A DNA stretch of 64,000 bases from SKVR01 sp964589855 (GCA_964589855.1 CAZPVB010000002.1:30574-94573); one strand, 5' to 3'. Numbered from the stretch's first letter, positions 1-9,207 are shown. Notes: generated by a model not told the origin, from the sequence alone. Numbers and translations are program-made.

Positions 1-124
1 CACCTGGCAGAGGTTCATTGTTGGATTCATCGGTAATAATTCCAAATAGAGAGCCGTTACCTTGCGAAAAACCGCTAATGCCAAATATCAGAAAAAAAAC
101 AGATTGTAAAAAGACAGTTTTCAT
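1..124 (-). CDS. N-terminus of SusC-like TonB-dependent receptor (partial)
   Basis: The first 41 codons of a gene that runs off the left edge. The product starts MKTVFLQSVFFLIFGISG and continues FSQGNGSLFGIITDESNN, so a signal peptide is followed directly by the start of a CarboxypepD_reg-like domain (pattern G-x-I-T-D-x-x-x-x-x-P-L-P-G). In Bacteroidota this arrangement usually opens SusC-family TonB-dependent outer-membrane receptors that import glycans or peptides. It lies downstream of and co-directional with the hybrid regulator at 415-4500, the usual layout of a polysaccharide utilisation locus. The start is 35 bases after the stop of the small ORF at 160-276, so the two are probably co-transcribed. 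Receptor identity is inferred because the barrel is outside the window; another surface protein with the same N-terminal domain is possible. Confidence 0.7.
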   Translation of the reverse strand, partial: MKTVFLQSVFFLIFGISGFSQGNGSLFGIITDESNNEPLPG

Positions 125-159
125 TATACTACTCATAACCAATAAAGATTTTAAGGAAT

Positions 160-276
160 CTAAGCGATAATTAAAAATAAAAAGACAATTAGTGACACGA
201 TCAGTATAATACCAATGATCACCTCAGGTATTACCTTATTACTATAATTTTTAAATTTCAATTTATTAAACATCAT
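160..276 (-). CDS. 38-residue single-pass membrane miniprotein (putative)
   Basis: A short ATG-initiated ORF (ATG ATG, then TAG). The product has a basic N-terminus (MMFNKLKFKNYSNK) and then an uninterrupted hydrophobic stretch from about residue 16 to 38 (VIPEVIIGIILIVSLIV onward), enough for one transmembrane helix ending at the C-terminus. It has no similarity I recognise. It sits 35 bases upstream of the SusC-like start and about 19 bases downstream of the transcription start predicted from the promoter at 301-332, so it would be the first cistron of the receptor transcript. The hydrophobic run without a stop and the promoter placement support it. Its small size and AT-rich codons leave room for chance. 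It could also be a leader ORF controlling receptor translation. Confidence 0.45.
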   Translation of the reverse strand: MMFNKLKFKNYSNKVIPEVIIGIILIVSLIVFLFLIIA

Positions 277-300
277 TTATTTTTTTTCGTGGTGACAAGT

Positions 301-332
301 CAAATGTAAACCAAATGTTAAGCGGGGCACAA
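301..332 (-). promoter_or_regulatory. Predicted promoter for miniprotein and SusC-like receptor
   Basis: On the minus strand the -7 box is TACATTTG (301-308), matching the Bacteroidota consensus TAnnTTTG, with TTG at 330-332 after a 21-base spacer as the -33 element. Transcription would begin near 295. The AGGTTGCA repeats begin seven bases upstream of the -33 element, where an activator would bind. Confidence 0.5.
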
Positions 333-338
333 TAAGAT

Positions 339-418
339 AGGTTGCAAAAAATGTCAGTATCGATACAAATGATGTAAAACAGGTTGCAAAACATCATGCA
401 GGTTGCATGAAGCGTCAG
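339..418. promoter_or_regulatory. AGGTTGCA direct repeats, candidate regulator binding sites
   Basis: AGGTTGCA occurs on the plus strand at 339-346, 381-388 and 400-407. The first and third copies are followed, after six bases, by GTCAG (352-357 region and 414-418), giving two copies of a composite site, AGGTTGCA-N6-GTCAG, 61 bases apart. A fourth AGGTTGCA lies at 4663-4670, upstream of the regulator gene. Binding by the AraC-type domain of the regulator at 415-4500 is inference. The last copy touches the stop codon of that gene. Confidence 0.45.
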
Positions 419-3400
419 AAAAGAGATTTTGAGGTTGCTTTTTTACTGAATTCTTTGGGGGTGTATCCGGTGAATTTTTTAAAGGTAGATATAAAATGAG
501 AGTTGCTGTTGAAACCGGTTCTTAAGCTCACTTCATTAACATTGTACTCACCTTCCTTTAATAACTTTTTGGCCAGTTTAATTCTTTCGGCTCTTATGTA
601 ATCGCTGGGTGTATTGTCTGTAATTGCTTTAAACTTACGAAACAACTGAGAACGGCTCATACCCAACAAATTACCCAGATCTTCAACAGAAAAGTTGTAA
701 TCAGAGATATTTTCCTGTACAGCATTTTCTACCTTTTCGAAAAAAAACTTATCAGATTTGTTTATTGCCACTTCAGATGGCTGCACATCAAATTGATTGG
801 CGAACCTTTTGCGCAACAGGTTCCGCTGCTTCAGGAGGTTTTGTATTTGTGCATCTAAAAAATGCAGATCAAACGGTTTTTCCACATATGCATCGGCACC
901 GTTTTCCATTCCTTCTATTTTGTGCTCTACAGCAGTTTTGGCAGTAAGCAATATTACAGGTATATGGCTGGTAATAAAACTGGATTTAACCGCTTTACAC
1001 AATGATACCCCATCCATGCGTGGCATCATGATATCTGAAATGACCAGGTCGGGCATCGATTCATGGATCATTTCAACAGCTTCCAGTCCATCCCCCGCTT
1101 CCAAAATGTGATAAGCACTGAGGTGAGTTTTTAAAAATTTCCTCAATTCAATATTATCTTCAACCAATAATACCTTGTTCTGTTTCGGTTTTTTATTTTC
1201 ACTACCCTCTTCTGATTCGTGCTGATCAAAGTTTGACTTTATTTCCGGAGATTTCATGGTGGATAATACCGCGTCAAATTCACTCAAAGAATCATTGGGA
1301 AAAGCATTTTTAGTGATGGGGATATTTACGGTAAAAACAGTTTCTGTTCCGGGCTGGCTTTTCACACTTATTTCGCCACCATGCAATTTAATAAGGCTTT
1401 GCGAAAATGCCAGGCCGATGCCCGTACCGTTATATTCTCCAAAATCATGATTATCTGTATAGAAACGTTCAAATATTTTGTGTATCTTTTCTTGTTTAAT
1501 TCCCACACCGTGATCAATCACCTTAATGATAGCTCTGCTGTTGTCGTGCAATTCTAATACTACTTCGATGTTTGATTGCCTACGGGAAAATTTTAAAGCA
1601 TTTGAAAGGAGGTTAAAAACAACACTATCTATGACATTTGGGTCAAACCACTGCTGTTTACCCTGGTATTCAGAATTGTACTGATAATTTATGCAAATAG
1701 ATTTTTCTTTGGAATAATCCTCAAAACCATTGATAATTTCCTGAATAAACAATACAAGATCGCCCTGCCTGACTTTGAGATTATATTGCTGGTTCTCTAT
1801 CTTGGTAAAATCCATCAGTTGCCTTATCAGGCGAAGCAAACGCATTACATTCTTATGCATCCCTGAAAATAAGTCCTTTCTTTGGCTGTTGTCCTGATCG
1901 GTTTGTCTGATTAATATATCCAGAGGAGCAGCAATCAATGTAAGCGGTGTTCTGAATTCATGGGAAATATTGGTAAAGAACCGCAATTTCATCTGATTGA
2001 TCTGTTCTGATCTTTCATGCTCTCTTCGCTCCTGCTCAAGGAGTCTTTCCTGTTCGATACGCTTAACAATAAAATAATACATGCTCAATACCAGCGATCC
2101 AATGAAAACAATGTAAAGGGTGTATGCCCATTTTGTTTTCCAGGGCGGTGGAGCAATTGATAACTTTACAGATCTGCTTTCAGGACTAAACAATCCCTGA
2201 TCATCCATGACTTCTACCTGAAATTCATACTCACCAGGATTGATGTTGGTATAGGTGGCAACAGATTTTGAACCTGCTTCAATCCAATCTTCATCATACC
2301 CTGTAAGTTTGTAGCGGTAATTTTTTCTTTTGGTTGAGTTATAATTCAATCCCACAAATTCAAAGGTGAAATCAGCCTGATAATGCTTTAAATCAATATG
2401 ACTGGTGCGATTGATATGCTTCTGAAGGGGTGAGGACTTTTCTCCAATGGGCACGGACTTATTAGAGATTTTAAAATCGACAAAGTGAATTGGCAAATTT
2501 ACAGAGTGATCTATAATCTGTTCAGGATTAAAAATATTAAACCCATTACTACCACCAAACAGCAGTTTTCCATCATCAGTTTTCAATGAAACATAATTCT
2601 CAAATTGATTCCCCTGCAACCCGTCTTCCATATAATAATTCCGAAAAATTGCGGCAGCAGGATCAAACCGGGAAAGACCATTAGAGGTACTGATCCATAT
2701 CTGTCCCGCATCATCTATCTCAAGGGCACTGATCTTATTGCCGGACAAACCGTCTTCCTCTGTCCAGGTTTCTATAATCTGATCATTTACACGCAGATAA
2801 TTAAGTCCTTCATCGGTACCAATCCACATATTTCCCTGTTCATCAAACCGAAGCGCTGTAATGTTATTGCTGGATAATTTCCCGTTGGTATTCTCAACAT
2901 TAATCTCCTCTATTTCACCATCAGAAAACCTCAATAGTCCGTTGAATTTGCTGCACATCCAGAAATCATCACTGTGCTCATCCTGTACAAAACTTTTTAC
3001 AGACAGATTGCCTTCAACCGGCCTAAAACTAAGATCATCCTGGTTGAATCGAAATACCCGTCGAAGACTTGATACCCATATTTGTCCTGAATGATCCTTA
3101 AGAATGGAATAAATCCGATTATTTTCCGGATCAATTGTTCCATCCATGCTTATCTTGAGGTTGGTGAAAGTTTCTGTTCTTTTATCAAAAAGATCAATTC
3201 CTTCTCCATAAGTACCAATAATAAGTGTGTGTTCGTTTAGCTGGTTGATGGCAAAAACATAGTCGCTACTAATCGAAGGAACACCATCCTTACTTTTATA
3301 ATTCTTGAATGTACCTGTCTCTGGGTTAAATTGGCTCAATCCTCCCCCCTCTTTGGTTCCGACCCATATCAACCCTTCACTATCCTGAAAAAAACATTTG

Positions 3401-4500
3401 ATATCGTTGCTAAGCAATCCATCAGACCTGTAATTCACCTTATAATGATGAAAGGGATTGCGGTTATGATTGATATAGTTAACACCTTTGTTCCAGGTGC
3501 CCAGCCAAACGATGTTATTCGTGCTGAACACCCCCGATATGATACCTTTGCTGTTTAAACCATTCTGATCGTAAATATCCGGTTGAATTAAAGATAGTTC
3601 TTTATCTATGTAGTTATATATGTACAAACCCTGGTCGCGGGCCAGAAAATAAAGATTCTGTGCATTATCTTCAAGGATTGTATGGATACGATCAGAGTAC
3701 GACATAGATTCAAACCGATCGGTAAAGTTCAGCAGGATTTCAGTTTGCAAATCAGCCTCGAAAACCCCCATATGCTCTGTACTTATCCAATAATTACCCT
3801 TTGAATCCTTCCATACACTTTTTACATCCTTTAGCAGATCACTTTCGAACAGATGCGTAACTGTTTTGCTATCAGGATCCATCAAATCAACCCCCTCGTT
3901 GGTACTTATTATGATTCCATATTCACTGTCGAATAATAAATGATTTATACGATCTGAAATCATTGATGCTGAATCATCCGGAAGGTTTGTTATATGCTCT
4001 AATTGCCTACTTTCCTTATCATAACAAAATAAACCAACATAAGTCCCTATCCATAGACGGTTTTCATCATCAAAGGCAAGGGTAAAAACATTATTATCAA
4101 TAGAATTTGATTGATCATGAAATTTTCGGGTAAAACTGTAGGTGGATTTATCAAAATAACTGACTCCTCGCTGGGTGCCGATCCATAAATTGCCTGTGAC
4201 CGGTTCACTTACAACAGAGCGAATGACATTATGATGCAAACTGGTAGAATCATTTTTATCGTTTTTAAAAACAATTATTTCCTCTCCGTTATATAAGTTT
4301 AGTCCCTCGTCGGTACCAAACCAGATAAATCCTTCATCGTCCTCATAAATACAAGTGATATGATTGGAGGACAAACCCTCATTATTAGACAGGTGATCAA
4401 AGTAAAGAAATTGACTTTTGGGGATTGAAAAACCACTTGATATGAGCATTGCAAATAATATCCCCCAAAAAAACTTTCTGATATGTATAAAATTTAGCAT
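415..4500 (-). CDS. Hybrid two-component system regulator (HTCS), PUL type
   Basis: A one-protein sensor kinase and transcription factor of 1361 residues. In order: a signal/anchor segment (residues 1-25); a periplasmic sensor of repeated two-component propeller motifs (many I-W-x-G-T-x-x-G-L-x blades, about 30-690); a Y_Y_Y domain (about 710-780); a membrane helix (about 790-815); a HisKA domain with SHEFRTPL, His847 being the phospho-acceptor; a HATPase domain with the N box (NLLSNALKFS) and GTGIGLAF; a receiver domain with acceptor Asp1156 in SDIMMPRMDG; and a C-terminal AraC-type helix-turn-helix pair (about 1255-1355). All catalytic motifs look intact. Family members sense oligosaccharides in the periplasm and activate the adjacent susC/susD genes. 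It is co-directional with the receptor start at 1-124. AGGTTGCA sites flank both ends, which suggests it controls the receptor and itself. The ligand cannot be read from sequence. Confidence 0.95.
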   Translation of the reverse strand: MLNFIHIRKFFWGILFAMLISSGFSIPKSQFLYFDHLSNNEGLSSNHITCIYEDDEGFIWFGTDEGLNLYNGEEIIVFKNDKNDSTSLHHNVIRSVVSEPVTGNLWIGTQRGVSYFDKSTYSFTRKFHDQSNSIDNNVFTLAFDDENRLWIGTYVGLFCYDKESRQLEHITNLPDDSASMISDRINHLLFDSEYGIIISTNEGVDLMDPDSKTVTHLFESDLLKDVKSVWKDSKGNYWISTEHMGVFEADLQTEILLNFTDRFESMSYSDRIHTILEDNAQNLYFLARDQGLYIYNYIDKELSLIQPDIYDQNGLNSKGIISGVFSTNNIVWLGTWNKGVNYINHNRNPFHHYKVNYRSDGLLSNDIKCFFQDSEGLIWVGTKEGGGLSQFNPETGTFKNYKSKDGVPSISSDYVFAINQLNEHTLIIGTYGEGIDLFDKRTETFTNLKISMDGTIDPENNRIYSILKDHSGQIWVSSLRRVFRFNQDDLSFRPVEGNLSVKSFVQDEHSDDFWMCSKFNGLLRFSDGEIEEINVENTNGKLSSNNITALRFDEQGNMWIGTDEGLNYLRVNDQIIETWTEEDGLSGNKISALEIDDAGQIWISTSNGLSRFDPAAAIFRNYYMEDGLQGNQFENYVSLKTDDGKLLFGGSNGFNIFNPEQIIDHSVNLPIHFVDFKISNKSVPIGEKSSPLQKHINRTSHIDLKHYQADFTFEFVGLNYNSTKRKNYRYKLTGYDEDWIEAGSKSVATYTNINPGEYEFQVEVMDDQGLFSPESRSVKLSIAPPPWKTKWAYTLYIVFIGSLVLSMYYFIVKRIEQERLLEQERREHERSEQINQMKLRFFTNISHEFRTPLTLIAAPLDILIRQTDQDNSQRKDLFSGMHKNVMRLLRLIRQLMDFTKIENQQYNLKVRQGDLVLFIQEIINGFEDYSKEKSICINYQYNSEYQGKQQWFDPNVIDSVVFNLLSNALKFSRRQSNIEVVLELHDNSRAIIKVIDHGVGIKQEKIHKIFERFYTDNHDFGEYNGTGIGLAFSQSLIKLHGGEISVKSQPGTETVFTVNIPITKNAFPNDSLSEFDAVLSTMKSPEIKSNFDQHESEEGSENKKPKQNKVLLVEDNIELRKFLKTHLSAYHILEAGDGLEAVEMIHESMPDLVISDIMMPRMDGVSLCKAVKSSFITSHIPVILLTAKTAVEHKIEGMENGADAYVEKPFDLHFLDAQIQNLLKQRNLLRKRFANQFDVQPSEVAINKSDKFFFEKVENAVQENISDYNFSVEDLGNLLGMSRSQLFRKFKAITDNTPSDYIRAERIKLAKKLLKEGEYNVNEVSLRTGFNSNSHFISTFKKFTGYTPKEFSKKATSKSLF

Positions 4501-4959
4501 TGGTAGGGTGAGTTGGTTTTGAGTAGTTCAATTAGTTGAGTCCTGAATTTTTAAACAATCTTTCGGCCAATATTCTATGGAAATTCGAATTCGTTTTCCA
4601 TGACCAAATATACATCATTAAAAACAAATTGACTTCTTTTTTCGTGTCAAAAAATAGGTCATAGGTTGCATTCCGGAGATCAAATACTGGGATATAAAAG
4701 GATTATTGATCCTGGATGTTTCTATTTCTATTTGTAATAGAAAAACCTTCGGAATCTTAAAGTCAGATAGTTCCTTTTCTAAATTAACATGTCGGACAGT
4801 TAATCTTCGGGATTATGGATTGCATTGTTTCGGGAACCATTAATTTTGACAACTACAGTGTGTTGAGTTTACCGAAACAATTGTTTTTAAGCACAAAAGA
4901 TGTATTTTATTTTTCCACATATGAAAAAATTCCAAAATCATGGTTCAAATTGGAAAAAC
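4501..4959. other. Intergenic region upstream of HTCS gene
   Basis: No convincing coding sequence. It holds the candidate HTCS promoter and one AGGTTGCA site (4663-4670). It also has a small perfect hairpin (TTTCTATT/AATAGAAA, 4725-4743) and a 10-base inverted repeat (ATTGTTTCGG at 4824-4833, CCGAAACAAT at 4872-4881). No T-run follows either structure on the minus strand, so neither is called a terminator for the upstream NTPase gene. Confidence 0.6.
4605..4612 (-). promoter_or_regulatory. Candidate -7 box of the HTCS gene
   Basis: TATATTTG on the minus strand matches TAnnTTTG. The resulting 5' leader would be about 97 bases. No good -33 TTTG is seen at the usual spacing. AGGTTGCA at 4663-4670 lies about 50 bases upstream, consistent with activator-dependent or autoregulated transcription. 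Confidence 0.35.
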
Positions 4960-7900
4960 CTAAAGTTTCAAACCAAACATATGCCTGAACATAATACGTA
5001 CGGTGTTATCGTACCAGTCAATACTGCTTTTAGATTGCAGCGATGCTTTTACCGATTCGTAGGCAAAATCATCCACCACTTTCATGTTCAGCAATGCCCA
5101 CATCAAAAAATTCCCGAACTTATGTGTAAACAGATCTGATAGGGTTTCGCCACTAGGGTTGTAGTTGAGTATTTCTTCCCTGTATTGCTCAATGCCCGGA
5201 AATGGCAACCCGATGATCTCGCGCCGCAGGAAAGTGTTGACTTCGGCAGGAAAGTAGTTTTTGGCCGTGCTTAGTACATTTCCGATGAGTTGGGTAACAG
5301 ATTGCTTATAAACACCCTCTCGTGGCACTTCAACCTGATCGATGTTGTTTGTTAATTCAACAGAATCAAGTTTTAGCATGATATACTTTAACAGGTCAAG
5401 AGCAGTTCGTATATAGCCAAAGTCAGATATCAATTCTGAAATGTTTTCAATCAAATGAAAAAGCAGTTCTTTATCATGATCTGCAATAGCCTGATCGATC
5501 ATCTTGTAAAACACCGGTACGCATTTCTCATCCTTCTCATGAGGAACAGCATCGCCGCTATGTGAGCAATACACCACGCAGTACCAGTTCATTACGTTTC
5601 GTTTGTATAGTCCGGTGGTGTTTGCCTTGTGACTGTTTCTTCCTTTGAACAATCCCCGGTGCCTTATTGTCCAGTCCGCGCTCTCACGCTCGTAAATGCT
5701 CATCAACTCCTCATTGTATTCAGCGGCATTCACCTGAACCTGATAAAGGACATATAACATAGACATTTGTGCATAACCGAAAAACTCGGTCTGCCTCGAA
5801 TCGCCATTGAAAAATCGTTTTACAATGGGTGCGATATTACCCCAATGGCTTACCCCCATAATGATCAGTGTGCGTTCCAGAATAAAAAAGGAGAAACTAT
5901 CCGAAATCTGATAGGCGTCCAGAATTTTGTCGTGCATACCGGTAAAACTTTCGCTTACGGGTTCAGCCTGATCATTCTTACACCTGTAATAATGATAGAC
6001 GTATTCGATAATCTCTCCCATATCAGGTTTGCTCCATTGCTTGGCAACCGGGTTGGAAGGAATAACATTCCCGTCCCAATGGGTCTGATACTCAATGGCA
6101 TTGTTTACATAATCGGCCTGAAAAGTAATTTGTTTTCTGAGAAGTATTTTCAGCAAAGGCATGATGGCACGGATCAGAACAAAATTTGCTGTGATGTATT
6201 TCATCAGATTTTTGAGCTCTGTCATCAGTTCAGAGGCCTTTTTTTCTGACTCCTCCTTCTCTGCCATCAAGGTATCTATGATCAGCAAAACAATCAGCCG
6301 CGTTGCCGTTTCCAGAAACAGCATGCTGCGCTGGCGCACATTTTTCAGCAGTGCAGTCTTTACCAGCGAATTGCTTTTGATGGTGCCATACATCTCTTTT
6401 ACGATCCTTTCCGAAAGGTTTTCTTTCAGGGGTGAATATTCAAGCGTGTACTTTTTATTGGAAAGATAATAGGCATACATGCATGAATCGTTCACAATTT
6501 CGGTGATCGGGTCGGTCATCAATCGCCACAACAGGTTGAAAGGATTTTTCTTATATAAATTTTCATTGAAATAATCGGTAAGAAAAACGCCGTTTAAAGT
6601 ACTTACCAATGCCAGTTTTCGCATGCGCACAACAGGTAAAAGCACCTCACTGATCTGCTTATGGCGGGCAATGATCTTACTGTCTGCCTGGTTGGTTTCA
6701 ATCTTTTTGTTGATCTGGTTAAATTCGGATATGATGGATTCGCCTTTTTCGGGTTTTTCATCAAGCAATTTAGTGATGAGTTCAAACAATACTTTCTCGT
6801 AATTTTCACGGATAAGCACGTTAAATACCTCATTGATCAGCAATCCGGTTTCAGGATCATTTCCATAAACCCTTACCAGATCAATGATGGCAGAAAGAGA
6901 TTGTGTGCGTTGAAAATCCATCAGTATGGCATTACAGATAGAGCGCATAAAAACCACGTTAGCATTACCTCCCCTGAGCATTCCGGCAAACTTTGAAGCA
7001 GGTATGCCGAGGTTTTTATCTTCCAGCAGGGCAGTTTCACGTTCTGTAAACACCAGTGCCATGATATATTCCAGAAATCGCTCGTAAATGAACTGAATCT
7101 GATCTTCGCCTTTTTCGTTGGGATTTTCTGTTAACCGAAGTACGGGTCTTTCAGGTTTATTGAGCAATTCGGCGTAAGCAATGGTAATTCCATCCTTTTT
7201 GTAGATCAGCTTTGCCAGTTTGTGAAGGTCGGATTGCGGATCATCATAAGCAGCCCTTAACATTGGTGCAGATATCCGGTCGCTGGGTTCATTATTTTCG
7301 TACTTCTCAAGCATATAGGTAGCCAATCCTTTGATGATGGCGCATTGATACTTTCCGGCATAGGAGTTGGATATTTTTGTCATCATCTCATCAAACAGGG
7401 TTATGGATGTATAGGAAAGCATGGATCCCGGCATCTCCAATCCTAAATAATTGGTGCATGCAATCTTCAGCACCAGAGGGTCTTTTAAACGGATGGTGGA
7501 AGAACGCGGAAGAGCAGGATAATCTGTTTTCATCTGATACAAATGACCATATATCTTATACGCCTCTTTTAGTTCGCTATCAGTAAATCCCCTTACGGCA
7601 GCCTCATCCTCATTGTCTGCTCCAAAAATATGGTGCGACAGTCCGGAAACATAATTCTGGAAAAGTGTTTTCCAGGTATAGGTGCGACAGGTAAATAAAA
7701 TCTTAAACCTTGTGTATTCTTTTTTCAGAAAAAGATCACAAATGGCATCAAACAAGGCCACAGGACCTTCTTTTTCGCCTATTCCTTTATATGTCAAACA
7801 TTCGTTGATAGCATCGAAAAATATATATACATCCTGCCCTTTCTTTTCAGCTTCCTCGTGCAATACATCTATTTGTTTGCTTATTGCTTTTCTGCCCCTT

Positions 7901-9132
7901 ATTCCAAAAGCAGATTTGATTTTTTCCTGGAGCGTAACAGAAGAAAAATCTGATCCTCCCAGAAGCAAAATACCCTTATCGTTGATGAGCATTTGCTCTG
8001 TCCAGAAACACAACTGATTGGTTTTTCCCTGCCCGGCTTCACCCAAAAGGGGGAAGATGACTTTATCGCTATCCAGAAATTCCTGCAATAATGACGATAA
8101 ATGTTTGCGATCAACAAACAGTTCCTGGTTGTATTTTTTGTCTTTGTATGCTCTGCCCAGAAAATTCTGCGACTCCCTGTACATCAATGTCCGCCATTCA
8201 TCCCAGTTCAAACTTTTGGATATATCAAAAGCAGGATTGGTTTTTTGCAGTTTTTTATCGAAATGATCATTCCAGCAGTCATCAATAAAGGTCACTGCAT
8301 TTTCATCAGACGATATCCAGGAAACAGACTCCTCTTTCAGGGATTGAAATACATACACATACCCTCTCTCATTGCGAAAAACCAAAGGGAAAAGATCAAC
8401 GGGGCTGGCAGTGGTTCCTGCTTTGATGTAATAATGATGAGCCTTAAATGTCTGGTCTCCTTTTATGCCTTCTTTTCTTCCGCTTCCATTGTGTGAGATA
8501 AGTTTTTTTTCATCTCCCTCTCCGGAGCAACAAGAAAAAACCTCCCATTGCTGCATAGGGGCAACAGCCCTCAGCATTGCCATCAATAAGGGTTCGAGTG
8601 TGTAAACCACGTTTTTATAAATATTTTCGGAAAGTGTGGTGCTGTGCCCCTTGTATTCGTTTCGTATCCTCACCACGCTGGGTTCCTTTTTGTAGCCAAG
8701 CAGTTTATTTTGTTTTTTCACGATGAGATGCTCCCGGATGTTTTTTACCAGTTCATTTTCGGGGAGGGCCCGGGATGATATCTGGATGAGAGGGTTAAAA
8801 ATATCGTTTACCCAGTCGCCAAAAGACAAGGGGCGTTTATTGTCGATAAAATTCACAATTCGCAGCAATTCACTCTCGCCGGCAGGCAATTGTTTTTCTT
8901 TCTCCTGCAAGATTGCAAGCAAAACGCAGGAAACATACTGCACCGTGATCTCGAAAAAGTCCAGGGCATAGTTCATACCCCTTCCAAAGTTTTCATGATC
9001 GATCTGACGATACATTTGCTCCACCGGATAAGACATTGTAAATGGCAGATTCGATATGCTACTTTCAGTCAGCAAGCGGTTTTCCGCTAATTCTTCGCTG
9101 CTGTATTCTCTTAAAAACTGAAAATGATTCAT
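4960..9132 (-). CDS. HEPN-NACHT type STAND NTPase, putative antiphage protein
   Basis: A single very large gene of 1390 residues from the ATG at 9132. An in-frame GTG at 9204 adds 24 residues, but a promoter lies inside that extension, so the ATG is preferred. Numbers below count from the GTG; subtract 24 for the ATG. A helical region (about 65-215) carries RIRNEYKGH with Arg181-Asn182 and His187, an R-x5-H pattern like HEPN RNases. A Walker A motif, GEAGQGKT (Lys394), and a NACHT-style Walker B, VYIFFDAINEC (about 458-468), are followed by a sensor arginine in ILFTCRTYTW. The remaining 850 residues look all-helical, as in repeat-type sensors. Such STAND proteins oligomerise on sensing a trigger and activate an effector; many defend against phage. 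There are no defence neighbours in the window and no co-directional partner closer than 450 bases, so it looks autonomous. NACHT is clear, HEPN probable, defence role inferred. Confidence 0.8.
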   Translation of the reverse strand: MNHFQFLREYSSEELAENRLLTESSISNLPFTMSYPVEQMYRQIDHENFGRGMNYALDFFEITVQYVSCVLLAILQEKEKQLPAGESELLRIVNFIDNKRPLSFGDWVNDIFNPLIQISSRALPENELVKNIREHLIVKKQNKLLGYKKEPSVVRIRNEYKGHSTTLSENIYKNVVYTLEPLLMAMLRAVAPMQQWEVFSCCSGEGDEKKLISHNGSGRKEGIKGDQTFKAHHYYIKAGTTASPVDLFPLVFRNERGYVYVFQSLKEESVSWISSDENAVTFIDDCWNDHFDKKLQKTNPAFDISKSLNWDEWRTLMYRESQNFLGRAYKDKKYNQELFVDRKHLSSLLQEFLDSDKVIFPLLGEAGQGKTNQLCFWTEQMLINDKGILLLGGSDFSSVTLQEKIKSAFGIRGRKAISKQIDVLHEEAEKKGQDVYIFFDAINECLTYKGIGEKEGPVALFDAICDLFLKKEYTRFKILFTCRTYTWKTLFQNYVSGLSHHIFGADNEDEAAVRGFTDSELKEAYKIYGHLYQMKTDYPALPRSSTIRLKDPLVLKIACTNYLGLEMPGSMLSYTSITLFDEMMTKISNSYAGKYQCAIIKGLATYMLEKYENNEPSDRISAPMLRAAYDDPQSDLHKLAKLIYKKDGITIAYAELLNKPERPVLRLTENPNEKGEDQIQFIYERFLEYIMALVFTERETALLEDKNLGIPASKFAGMLRGGNANVVFMRSICNAILMDFQRTQSLSAIIDLVRVYGNDPETGLLINEVFNVLIRENYEKVLFELITKLLDEKPEKGESIISEFNQINKKIETNQADSKIIARHKQISEVLLPVVRMRKLALVSTLNGVFLTDYFNENLYKKNPFNLLWRLMTDPITEIVNDSCMYAYYLSNKKYTLEYSPLKENLSERIVKEMYGTIKSNSLVKTALLKNVRQRSMLFLETATRLIVLLIIDTLMAEKEESEKKASELMTELKNLMKYITANFVLIRAIMPLLKILLRKQITFQADYVNNAIEYQTHWDGNVIPSNPVAKQWSKPDMGEIIEYVYHYYRCKNDQAEPVSESFTGMHDKILDAYQISDSFSFFILERTLIIMGVSHWGNIAPIVKRFFNGDSRQTEFFGYAQMSMLYVLYQVQVNAAEYNEELMSIYERESADWTIRHRGLFKGRNSHKANTTGLYKRNVMNWYCVVYCSHSGDAVPHEKDEKCVPVFYKMIDQAIADHDKELLFHLIENISELISDFGYIRTALDLLKYIMLKLDSVELTNNIDQVEVPREGVYKQSVTQLIGNVLSTAKNYFPAEVNTFLRREIIGLPFPGIEQYREEILNYNPSGETLSDLFTHKFGNFLMWALLNMKVVDDFAYESVKASLQSKSSIDWYDNTVRIMFRHMFGLKL

Positions 9133-9173
9133 GTATAATAATGGTGAGTGAGTTTTTCCGTTGCATTTTTTTT

Positions 9174-9207
9174 CAAATTTATGAAAAATGTTAAAATACC
9201 CCACAAA
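9174..9207 (-). promoter_or_regulatory. Predicted promoter of the NACHT NTPase gene
   Basis: On the minus strand TAAATTTG (9174-9181) matches TAnnTTTG, and TTTG (9204-9207) lies 22 bases upstream as a -33 element. Transcription would start near 9167, about 35 bases before the ATG at 9132. This argues against the in-frame GTG at 9204 as start. Confidence 0.5.

Noticed and set aside
4725..4743. AT-rich hairpin TTTCTATT/AATAGAAA as terminator of the NACHT gene
   Set aside because: The stem is short and AT-only and no T-run follows on the minus strand.
9133..9204. In-frame GTG extension of the NACHT gene
   Set aside because: A -33/-7 promoter pair lies inside the extension, so the extra 24 codons would not be transcribed from it. 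The ATG at 9132 is preferred.
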